Notes under the pieces: model-generated
What the model saw: the letters and a program-made list of their open reading frames with translations, nothing else
The model's database searches: none
Told to the model about the DNA's origin: nothing
Source of the DNA: Rhizobium nepotum 39/7
Lineage (GTDB): Bacteria > Pseudomonadota > Alphaproteobacteria > Rhizobiales > Rhizobiaceae
Length of the DNA: 64,000 nt
Direction of reading: 5' to 3'
Assembly (NCBI RefSeq): GCF_000949865.1
Contig: NZ_JWJH01000011.1
Coordinates: 85,990 to 149,989 of the forward strand
Position numbers and translations under genes: made by a program
Shown here: in pieces, positions 26,824-33,167 of the stretch
Numbering within the stretch: the stretch's first letter is position 1
Layout: every line of letters starts with the position of its first letter

Positions 26824-27125
26824 TTGGCGGCATTCCCCTGATGTAGCGCGGAAGCATCGACGGCCGCCACGGCAGCTTTCCGACGCTCCTCGCAAATATT
26901 GCGGGCCGTGCGATCTGCGGCCCAATTGCTGAAAACCTGCTGTTGCGTCATGTCGCTCTGCGGCTTGGCGGAAAGCTTGGGGCATTCCATCCGCGCTTCA
27001 GAGGGCAAGGCCGGGGTGACATGGACCGTACGCACGACAGGTTGCGGCGTTGGCGGGTTAGTCTGGGAGCAACTGGACGCGGCCACGATCAAGGCCAACG
27101 CTATTGCCGTTCGGTAGAGCCGCAT
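26820..27125 (-). CDS. o-spanin lipoprotein (Rz1-like)
   Basis: The 101-residue product starts MRLYRTAIALALIVAASSCSQ, a lipoprotein signal with lipobox VAASSC, followed by a Pro-rich segment (TNPPTPQPVVRTVHVTP). The start at 27125 has GGAG about 8 bp upstream and lies inside the i-spanin gene in another frame (68-bp overlap). Outer-membrane spanins join with inner-membrane Rz to fuse membranes in the last lysis step. The C-terminal 40 residues are longer than in short Rz1 proteins. Confidence 0.8.
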   Translation of the reverse strand: MRLYRTAIALALIVAASSCSQTNPPTPQPVVRTVHVTPALPSEARMECPKLSAKPQSDMTQQQVFSNWAADRTARNICEERRKAAVAAVDASALHQGNAAK

Positions 27126-27447
27126 TGGCTTTCTCCAAGGTGAGTAGTCTGGAACGCTGGTCAGCAATAATCCTTGCCGTCTCGGCACTGATCCGAACGG
27201 CTTCAACTGCCTGTTCCGCATCCTTGCGCGCCTGTTCGGCGTTAGATTTTTCAATCTCGGCCGTCCAATTGGCGTCCCGTTCGGCAACAGCGGATTGCCT
27301 GATATCGGCAAACATCCCGTTCAGCTTTTCCATTCCGCGATTGAAGGCGTAGCAGCCCGCAAAAATCAGAACGGCAACGATCAGTACCGGCAAGAACACC
27401 TTCGAGAAAACCGGCGCGACCGCCTTCATAAGCCACGCCGGTATCAT
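27058..27447 (-). CDS. i-spanin (Rz-like) membrane protein
   Basis: The 129-residue protein has one N-terminal membrane segment (VFLPVLIVAVLIFAGCYAF, about residues 18-36). A long charged coiled coil follows (about 45-110), the plan of inner-membrane spanins. The start at 27447 has GGGAG 7-8 bp upstream; longer upstream frame has no support. The downstream Rz1-like gene starts inside it. It lies between the holin candidate and the o-spanin in the lysis operon. Confidence 0.75.
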   Translation of the reverse strand: MIPAWLMKAVAPVFSKVFLPVLIVAVLIFAGCYAFNRGMEKLNGMFADIRQSAVAERDANWTAEIEKSNAEQARKDAEQAVEAVRISAETARIIADQRSRLLTLEKANAALPNGNSVGLDRGRVQLLPD

Positions 27448-27755
27448 GGGGTTTCTCCCGAAGAAGAGTTCGGATCGTCGCGAGGATCGTAGCCGAAAGG
27501 GGAAGGCGAAGGCGGTGCGGATGGCGGGAAAGAGGCTTGTGAGGCGGCGAAGTCGAGGCTTCCGGCGAAACGATGCACCCCGAGAAGAGCAGCAATCAGG
27601 ATCATCATGGATGGAACCACGGTGCCCGCGAGTGAAACTGCCTGCTCGCTGCCGTTCGCGCCTTTCCAGACCAGATAAATGACGATGAGCCACGCGAGCC
27701 AGAAGGAGGCCCAAATCTGGCGTTTGGACATGCGATAAGTCGGCTTTGCTGTCAC
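27444..27755 (-). CDS. Putative holin, two membrane segments
   Basis: The 103-residue protein is read from a GTG at 27755, which has GAGG about 8 bp upstream and lies just after the endolysin stop; the ATG at 27731 has no Shine-Dalgarno. Two hydrophobic segments (WASFWLAWLIVIYLVW and VVPSMMILIAALLGV) are followed by a Ser/Pro-rich C-terminus. Size, topology and position beside the endolysin suggest a holin. No family was recognised, so this is inference. Confidence 0.6.
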   Translation of the reverse strand: MTAKPTYRMSKRQIWASFWLAWLIVIYLVWKGANGSEQAVSLAGTVVPSMMILIAALLGVHRFAGSLDFAASQASFPPSAPPSPSPFGYDPRDDPNSSSGETP

Positions 27756-27758
27756 GGG

Positions 27759-28475
27759 TTATGCCTCGTTACGGGAGATAGGCGCGCCGGTCGCGGACAA
27801 CTGGACACGACCGGGAATCGGCGCTTCACCCGTTTTGGGCCAGCGCGAGGCGACAAGCCTGCTCTTTTCGATGCGGGTGATAGAAACCGAATTGTTCTGG
27901 TTGCCGCCGAGAACATAATAATGGGTGCGGTCTTCACCGACATAGAAGCCGACATGACCGCCACCCGGACGCTTGAAGACGAGGATCGCGCCAATGCAGA
28001 CCGGCACATCACGTCCGAACGTTGACCAGTTCAGGGCACCAAGGGGATTGGATGGCAGAAATTCTCCGGGCAGCGTCGTGGAAATCCAGTTCGCCACAGC
28101 AAGACCGCACCACGGGATATCGTCGTCGGTGTAATAACTCGCGATCCAGCCACCGAGCTTCTTGGCCCAACCGATAATGACGGGATTGGATTTCGGACCT
28201 GCGATTTCCTTCAGGCCCATGTAACGGCGGGCTTCACGCATCCAGACCGGCTCTACTGGCTGCTTCGGCGCTTCCACCTTCACCATCGAAAGCCCCGGTT
28301 GCTTGCGCAACGCCTCGACCGTGGCGGCATCCGCCTTGCCAGTTTCGGGCAGCTTTTCTGCAAACTGGAATTTCTTGATGGCGTCGATGACGGCGCGACC
28401 GTGCGCACCATCCATGCTGCCTGCATAAGCGCCGTGAAGTCGCAAGCGCCAGATCAACCATTGATCAAAATTCAT
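27759..28475 (-). CDS. Endolysin: peptidoglycan-binding plus TIGR02594-type peptidase
   Basis: The 238-residue protein has an N-terminal peptidoglycan-binding-like helix bundle (about 1-65: DGAHGRAVIDAIKKFQFAEKLPETG). The catalytic domain (about 80-225) has Cys in DDIPWCGLAVANWI and His in GGHVGFYVGEDRTHYYVLGGNQ. The start MNFDQW at 28475 is preferred over the ATG 6 bp upstream because AGGGG is then 7 bp away. It is the first gene of the late operon after Mor and lacks a signal peptide, so it needs a holin. Confidence 0.85.
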   Translation of the reverse strand: MNFDQWLIWRLRLHGAYAGSMDGAHGRAVIDAIKKFQFAEKLPETGKADAATVEALRKQPGLSMVKVEAPKQPVEPVWMREARRYMGLKEIAGPKSNPVIIGWAKKLGGWIASYYTDDDIPWCGLAVANWISTTLPGEFLPSNPLGALNWSTFGRDVPVCIGAILVFKRPGGGHVGFYVGEDRTHYYVLGGNQNNSVSITRIEKSRLVASRWPKTGEAPIPGRVQLSATGAPISRNEA

Positions 28476-28481
28476 AAGCAT

Positions 28482-28547
28482 CCCCTGTCAGTCGAGGCAA
28501 CCTATGATCTTGGCGGAATCAGAAAGTGAGGAAGACAGTTCCGGTCG
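28482..28547 (-). promoter_or_regulatory. Probable middle/late promoter region before the lysis operon
   Basis: This short gap lies between the Mor-type activator gene and the first late gene. It contains CCGGAACTGTC on the - strand, similar to CGGAACTAAC upstream of the capsid operon, and a CTTTCTGAT block also partly matched there. A variant motif CGTTAGGAAA overlaps the Mor stop (28546). Activation by Mor is inferred from position only. Confidence 0.4.
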
Positions 28548-28934
28548 TTAGGAAAACAGGTCCGGTTCTTCAGGGGGATTTTCGTTCGCGACCTCGCGAA
28601 CCCACCGCTGCGAAATGCCCAACATACGGGCGATGGCAGCGCGGTTCTTGCCTTGGCGTTCCAGCTCCAGCACGTCTGCGCGCACCGATCTGCGCGGACG
28701 ACCGTGCGGAATGTAAATGAAATCACCGGCCAGAAGTTGACATACAGCTTTTCCATCCTCTTTGCCAAGAGCGATAAGGATAGGATGATCGTCAGCCGGT
28801 TTCTTCGGAAACTTGATTTCGGTTCCGCCAAAATGCGCAATCAGCTTCAGGGCGACACCGATACCAACGGTTTCGGCAACGTCTTGAAGACTTTCGGGCA
28901 GGTTTTTGACGGACGAAATAGCCATGTCAGCCAC
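28548..28934 (-). CDS. Mor-family transcriptional activator
   Basis: The 128-residue protein matches the Mor/C family: ETVGIGVALKLIAHFGGTEIKFPKK in the N-terminal dimerisation region and a C-terminal helix-turn-helix (RAAIARMLGISQRWVREV, about 97-115). In Mu, Mor turns on the middle promoter and C the late ones. No second family member is visible in this prophage, so this protein may do both jobs. It overlaps the GemA-like gene by 8 bp. Confidence 0.85.
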   Translation of the reverse strand: MADMAISSVKNLPESLQDVAETVGIGVALKLIAHFGGTEIKFPKKPADDHPILIALGKEDGKAVCQLLAGDFIYIPHGRPRRSVRADVLELERQGKNRAAIARMLGISQRWVREVANENPPEEPDLFS

Positions 28935-29319
28935 GGGCCTCCATGGCTTTCAGGGCATCAATAATCGGATTGGCCTGATCGAACGTTAGAAAATCGGGAT
29001 CGTCCACGCCGGAGCGCTTCTTGACGAAGGTGCGCAGCGCCTGCCGGGAACCGTCCTCGATGACGCCTTTGCGATGGCAAGATTTCCAGAGCGCATGGAC
29101 AAGCCTGATATATGGCTTGGACGCCAGTGGCAGTTTCTTCGATGTCGGCTTGACCTTGAAGCCCAGCCGCTTCAGTTCATCGACAACGGCAAGGCGCTGG
29201 CCCTCCGTCATGCTGCGCAGGGAATCGGATTTCCCGACACGAAGCAGCAAGGCGCGATAATCGGTTTCTTCCATACCGAGTTGCTGACGGGCGATGTTGA
29301 TAACGGCCATCGTGTTCAT
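28927..29319 (-). CDS. GemA-like (gp16, DUF1018) regulatory protein
   Basis: The 130-residue product begins MNTMAVINIARQQLGMEETDYRALLLRV and contains SLRSMTEGQRLAVVDELKRLGFK and IRLVHALWKSCHRKGVI, the GemA/DUF1018 pattern. Mu GemA affects host gene expression and supercoiling. It overlaps both neighbours by 4-8 bp. An exact CGTTAGAAA motif lies inside at 28984. Confidence 0.85.
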   Translation of the reverse strand: MNTMAVINIARQQLGMEETDYRALLLRVGKSDSLRSMTEGQRLAVVDELKRLGFKVKPTSKKLPLASKPYIRLVHALWKSCHRKGVIEDGSRQALRTFVKKRSGVDDPDFLTFDQANPIIDALKAMEARG

Positions 29320-29591
29320 GCCGCACCTGCCATTTCCGCTTCCGCCATCGCGGCCAAGACCGCCTTCGCGAAAAACACCGGCGTAAATACACGGGCATAG
29401 ACGAATTCAATCGTCATGCCCTGCTGTTCGGCAGCAGCCCAACGGGCATCACGGCTTTCAGCGTCGGTGAAAACGGAGGCTATCGCCTCCGCTTTCGTGC
29501 GGCGGAAACTATGCGGCAACAGCGTTCCTTCGGGGCTGCAAAGTGCATACCCCTGTGCGAAGGACGATTGGAGAGTGCGATCAGAACTCAT
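29316..29591 (-). CDS. Small early protein, unassigned
   Basis: The 91-residue protein starts at 29591 (MSSDRTLQSSFAQGY) with GGGAG 7 bp upstream, and overlaps the preceding gene stop. It contains GTLLPHSFRRTKAEAIASVFTDAESRDARWAAAEQQGMTIEFVYARVF, suggesting a small alpha/beta fold. I recognise no family. It is coupled to GemA by a 4-bp overlap, so it belongs to the early/middle operon. Confidence 0.55.
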   Translation of the reverse strand: MSSDRTLQSSFAQGYALCSPEGTLLPHSFRRTKAEAIASVFTDAESRDARWAAAEQQGMTIEFVYARVFTPVFFAKAVLAAMAEAEMAGAA

Positions 29592-29880
29592 TCGCATCTC
29601 CCATTTCCGTGGATGACCGCGCAGCGACCGGTTGCTGTCGCGAAACATTCGCTCCTGCCACACGGTCCCGGCCTGCATCGGTCAAGGCATAGCGAAAGCC
29701 GTTTTCGGCAATGCGGTCTATGCGGACATAGCCGGTCGGTTCCATGCGTCGGCAAGCCGCCGCGCAAGACGGCCCAAGCGATCCGGCCAGAAAGCTATCC
29801 GTTTTCGGATATTTTCCGTGCAGCCCGGAAAGTCGCTCCAGCGTTTTGCGTTCCAGTCGCGTGAGGGCGATAAACGTCAT
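29581..29880 (-). CDS. Small winged-helix-like early protein
   Basis: The 99-residue product (MTFIALTRLERKTLERLSGLHGKYPKTDSFLAGSLGPSCAAACRRMEPTGYVRIDRI) has a winged-helix-like first 75 residues with a GYVRI wing and ALTDAGRDRV, typical of small DNA-binding proteins. The Shine-Dalgarno is weak. It is the first - strand gene after the + strand zinc-ribbon gene. Function unknown. Confidence 0.55.
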   Translation of the reverse strand: MTFIALTRLERKTLERLSGLHGKYPKTDSFLAGSLGPSCAAACRRMEPTGYVRIDRIAENGFRYALTDAGRDRVAGANVSRQQPVAARSSTEMGDANEF

Positions 29881-29987
29881 GCCGCACCGCCGAACAGTTC
29901 CCCCGCAGCATCATCGAAGATCGTGATATTGCGAAAACCAGTGAGGCAGATAAAAAACAACCAGAGAGTTATCTTTTGGAGGCTGAT

Positions 29988-30377
29988 TTGACCCTTTTTG
30001 TATGTAGCGATTGCAATGGCAAGGTTTCGAGTTCCGCAATGGATTGCGTCCACTGCGGAAACATTCTTCAGACCAACCAACCTGGAATTATTGGCACCCT
30101 CTTGCGCATCTTTTACGCGGTTTTCTGTGTAGCCATCGTATTGATCGGGATTTCCGCGATTGGTGACGCGAGTAAAAGCGCAAAACCGAGCGATGCAATA
30201 ATGATCCCTCTGATCATTTTTGGAGTCTGGTTTGCCGGGTCGGTGTGTCTGGCCATCCTTTTTTACGTCACACGAAATGGAAGGCTTGTGAGGGTGAGTA
30301 ACGCTGTGCTGCCAACCCCCGAGTCCTCCTTGGGAATTACTCCTAAAGCGGCAGGTTGGACGCGCCAAGTAAGCTGA
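29988..30377 (+). CDS. Zinc-ribbon, two-membrane-segment protein on the opposite strand (moron)
   Basis: The 129-residue protein is encoded against the direction of the early operon. TTG at 29988 is chosen because GGAGG lies 6-7 bp upstream; TTG at 29976 would overlap that Shine-Dalgarno. It has a zinc ribbon (CSDCNGKVSSSAMDCVHCG) followed by two membrane segments (LLRIFYAVFCVAIVLIGISAIG and IMIPLIIFGVWFAGSVCLAILFY). The region is visibly lower in GC than its neighbours. A lysogenically expressed membrane protein, for example for superinfection exclusion, is a reasonable guess only. Confidence 0.65.
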   Translation: MTLFVCSDCNGKVSSSAMDCVHCGNILQTNQPGIIGTLLRIFYAVFCVAIVLIGISAIGDASKSAKPSDAIMIPLIIFGVWFAGSVCLAILFYVTRNGRLVRVSNAVLPTPESSLGITPKAAGWTRQVS

Positions 30378-30398
30378 ACTGGTTGCGATCATGGTCTT

Positions 30399-30935
30399 TC
30401 ACCCCGCCGCCTGAACCGTTGAAATTTCAAGTTCGACGGGTTCGATTGCGAAAACCTCGCCCTCCGATTTGATCGTGACGCCCGCGACGTTGCGCGCCGT
30501 GTCCGGATCGTTCAGCATGGCTTCCTTGTTGATTTCTTCTTTTTCGCGGATGAAAGCTTTCAGGCCGAGAGCCTTCAGGGCTTCAAGGACAGCTTCAGCA
30601 CCACGGATCGAAACGCTGGCGGGAAGTGAGCGCCACCGGACGCTGCCCGTACCGAAGTCATGGAATTTCACCTTGTCGTTATTGGTGAGGATCATGCGAT
30701 TGGCTTCGCACCATGCCTGCACACCGCGCTCATGCTCCGCCAGCTCTTCGGCCATCATGGCGGTATCAGTTTCGAACCTCTCACCGATAAGCCTGATAGC
30801 TTCTTCAGCCTTTGCCTTCTGCGCGTGAATGGCGCGGCGAAGGGTGCCGATGCGACCGACAGCCCAAATTGCGTCATGACGGCTCTGCGGCACGCGGGAG
30901 ATGGCCATGGGCTTGCTTTTCTTTGCAGATTTCAT
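30399..30935 (-). CDS. gam: Gam-like host-nuclease inhibitor
   Basis: The 178-residue protein matches the Mu Gam family: a helical N-terminal half (IGTLRRAIHAQKAKAEEAIRLIGERFE...) and VKFHDFGTGSVRWRSLPASVSIRGAEAVLEALKALGLKAFIREKEEINKEAML. Gam binds DNA ends and blocks RecBCD-type exonucleases, similar to Ku. The start at 30935 has AAGGAAA upstream. It belongs to the early region as in Mu. Confidence 0.9.
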   Translation of the reverse strand: MKSAKKSKPMAISRVPQSRHDAIWAVGRIGTLRRAIHAQKAKAEEAIRLIGERFETDTAMMAEELAEHERGVQAWCEANRMILTNNDKVKFHDFGTGSVRWRSLPASVSIRGAEAVLEALKALGLKAFIREKEEINKEAMLNDPDTARNVAGVTIKSEGEVFAIEPVELEISTVQAAG

Positions 30936-30952
30936 TCCGGTGTTTCCTTGTA

Positions 30953-31228
30953 TCAGGCGGTTTCGTTGGGATTGTTGGGAGGGGTGGTCTTGCGGGCGCG
31001 GATGAAGGCGGACAGGGAGACAACATTCTCCGCAAACAGCGGGCGCAGATCGACCGGCGCGGCGGTCACCGAGTGGAGCGCCGCCTCCATGTCTTTCGCG
31101 TAGGCCTCGCAGGACGAAAGAAGGTTCGCGACGGTTCCGGCGGCTTCAGGCGGCAACGACGCGCCACCGGTCTCGTGGGCCTTCAGGTGAATTCGCAGGA
31201 GTGACAGGAGAGCCGAGAGCTTCAGCAT
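30953..31228 (-). CDS. Small early helical protein, unassigned
   Basis: The 91-residue product starts at 31228 (MLKLSALLSLLRIHLKAHETGGASLPPEAAG) with AAGGAA 8 bp upstream. It is largely helical with CEAYAKDMEAALHSV. No family recognised. It sits 17 bp upstream of gam in the same transcript. Confidence 0.5.
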   Translation of the reverse strand: MLKLSALLSLLRIHLKAHETGGASLPPEAAGTVANLLSSCEAYAKDMEAALHSVTAAPVDLRPLFAENVVSLSAFIRARKTTPPNNPNETA

Positions 31229-31241
31229 CTTTGGGTTCCTT

Positions 31242-31448
31242 TCAGTGGTCGGAGGCAAGGGCGACAGAGGACAAAAGCTGACCGTTGAGCGGCACATGAG
31301 GGCGGCCGGTCAGATATTCGATGGTCATTTCCATGTGCTTCGCCTCCATTTCGATGAGGCGAAGCGTTAGAAAAAGCTCCGGGGCATCCAGCCCGTTAAC
31401 GAGCGGCAACAAACGGTCCCGCAGCTGCACGGCGGCATCAGACAACAT
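31242..31448 (-). CDS. Small early protein, 68 residues
   Basis: MLSDAAVQLRDRLLPLVNGLD followed by LTLRLIEMEAKHMEMTIEYL: a short helical protein. It overlaps the preceding gene by 11 bp, supporting expression. An exact CGTTAGAAA motif is inside (31365-31373). Function unknown. Confidence 0.5.
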   Translation of the reverse strand: MLSDAAVQLRDRLLPLVNGLDAPELFLTLRLIEMEAKHMEMTIEYLTGRPHVPLNGQLLSSVALASDH

Positions 31449-31827
31449 CCCTGACCTCCGGTTCTTTCTGGTTTTCGGGGTTCTGCGGGCACGATCTGCA
31501 TGCCAGCCACTGTTTCAGTTTGGCGGGATCGCTCTTCGCCATCGGCGCTTCGCGATGGCTTTTGCAGGTGCCGGGGGCAATGGCGTCACGAACATGCGGG
31601 CACCAAACCTGTTGCCCGTAGAGCGCCATGACCTTATGAGCGATCCGAGCCTGCACCTTGTTCATGCCTGCGCTGTATTTCCCGGCGCAGAGCAGCGATA
31701 TCGCGGTGCGAGAAACGCCTAGCTCGTCACCGATATCCTTTTTGCTTCGCTTGGGCTTGGCAGCTTCAGCACGAAGGACATTTAGCCAGGTGGGATCGAC
31801 AAGAGGCATCAGGCTTGCTTGGCGCAT
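31438..31827 (-). CDS. HTH protein with Cys-rich tail
   Basis: The 129-residue protein has a Cro/LacI-like helix-turn-helix (KKDIGDELGVSRTAISLLCAGKYSAGM, about 29-55). Cys/His pairs follow (CPHVRD..., CKSHR, CRSCP), possibly binding zinc. The family is common in the early operons of Mu-like and other phages, where a specific function is not known. It overlaps the preceding gene by 19 bp; a second in-frame ATG at 31809 is an alternative start. Confidence 0.6.
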   Translation of the reverse strand: MRQASLMPLVDPTWLNVLRAEAAKPKRSKKDIGDELGVSRTAISLLCAGKYSAGMNKVQARIAHKVMALYGQQVWCPHVRDAIAPGTCKSHREAPMAKSDPAKLKQWLACRSCPQNPENQKEPEVRDVV

Positions 31828-32372
31828 GGCGCGGCCTCTCTGGTGTTGGGGTCGTAGACAGTGCCATCGACGCTGCTGACGAGAGGGGCAAGCTGTCCCG
31901 AATTGCGGATGAGCCGATAGCGTATCTGGCCCCTTGCGCCGTTCGGCAATTCGATGAGGTATCCGGCCCGCTTAAGGGCGCGCAGATACTTTCCGGCTTC
32001 CACTTCCGGCCGCTTCAAGGGCCAGTTCGCTGCCATGACAAGCTCCGCCGCCACAAAAGCCCCGGACATCCGCATGACGGACCAAAGGCGCTGACGGAAG
32101 CTGTCGGCTGGCAGCGTGGGGGCGCGCGTCGGCTGTACCGGCGTCTGGACGACGCCGGTACGTTTAGCCTTCAGCCCCGCAATGGTCAGCTGGTAGCAAC
32201 CAACCTTGCGCCGCTGGATGAGGCCAGCCGTCACCATCTTTCCCAAGACACGGAAAATCTGCGACCGGGACAAGCCCGCGACCTCTTCCAAGACCTCAAC
32301 AGTCAGGCAGGCGCTTGGGGGAAGATGATTGAAGATGCGATCAAAATGCAGCGTCGATTTATCCTGCATCAT
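31809..32372 (-). CDS. Winged-helix early protein
   Basis: The 187-residue product has two winged-helix-like units. The first is SACLTVEVLEEVAGLSRSQIFRVLGKMVTAGLIQRRKVGCYQLT (about 17-62). The second, around 95-155, is FVAAELVMAANWPLKRPEVEAGKYLRALKRAGYLIEL with RYRLI. It directly follows MuB with an ATGA overlap, so it may assist replication/transposition or regulate early genes. Function inferred only from fold. Confidence 0.55.
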   Translation of the reverse strand: MMQDKSTLHFDRIFNHLPPSACLTVEVLEEVAGLSRSQIFRVLGKMVTAGLIQRRKVGCYQLTIAGLKAKRTGVVQTPVQPTRAPTLPADSFRQRLWSVMRMSGAFVAAELVMAANWPLKRPEVEAGKYLRALKRAGYLIELPNGARGQIRYRLIRNSGQLAPLVSSVDGTVYDPNTREAAPCAKQA

Positions 32373-33136
32373 GCCAACTCCGGCACCAAGATTGGCTTAT
32401 TGGTACGGCGGTCATTCAAAACCGTCTGTCCGCCCATGTCGGCCATGGTGATGCCCTGCGGACCGGGATCGATACGCATGCCGAAACGCTCGATATTGGC
32501 GATGGCTTCCAGAACTTCCCGATTATACCCCTGCGAAACCTTGAGCACGAAATCGACAAGGCAATCCGCGACTTTGACTTCGCATTTCTGGTCGATGAGC
32601 ATCGCCACATCGTCGCGGGTGGCCTTCTGGAAGCTGACGCGCTGGCTGATACGGCTCGAAATCTGCGGGAACCGGGAAATATTGTCGTTGACCTTGCCCA
32701 TTCCGACGAGGATCACCGGCAGCTCCAGCATGTCGGAGATATCCCGAACCGTTTCCAGCAGAGACGCCTTGCTGGAAATGTGGTCGGCTTCGTCAATCAC
32801 GATGCCGAAGCTGCGGCGGGCCATCTGCGCGGCAGTATGGCGGCTGCCAAGTTCGCGCAGGATCGTTTCATACTTCTTTTCGATGCTGTGCGGCGGGCGG
32901 ACTGGCAGGCTTTCCAGAAGCTCGTTCATGAACCACGCCGGTTTCCATTCCTGTTTGGCGCGCAGGTAAATCCAGCCGGTTTTCGCCACCCAATGTTTCA
33001 GGGTCGTGGTCTTTCCCAAGCCGGGAACACCATCGACAACGGCAAGGCACGCCTCCTGCGCCCCGCGATCCTCAAGCGCGGCGAGCGCTGAAAGAAGGCG
33101 TTTTACGTTGCTGGTCTCGACAAATACGTTTTTCAT
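32369..33136 (-). CDS. MuB-like transposition AAA+ ATPase
   Basis: The 255-residue protein has a Walker A GVPGLGKTTTLK (about 36-47) and Walker B IVIDEADHIS (about 110-119). A DMLELPVILVGMGKVNDNI sensor region follows, as in the MuB/TniB-type AAA+ ATPases that deliver target DNA to the transposase and confer target immunity. The start at 33136 (MKNVFVETSNVKRLL) has GAGGAAG upstream and is 31 bp from MuA. It is slightly shorter than Mu B (312). Confidence 0.9.
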   Translation of the reverse strand: MKNVFVETSNVKRLLSALAALEDRGAQEACLAVVDGVPGLGKTTTLKHWVAKTGWIYLRAKQEWKPAWFMNELLESLPVRPPHSIEKKYETILRELGSRHTAAQMARRSFGIVIDEADHISSKASLLETVRDISDMLELPVILVGMGKVNDNISRFPQISSRISQRVSFQKATRDDVAMLIDQKCEVKVADCLVDFVLKVSQGYNREVLEAIANIERFGMRIDPGPQGITMADMGGQTVLNDRRTNKPILVPELA

Positions 33137-33167
33137 GCGTAGTTCTTCCTCGTGTGAATGATGGGTG

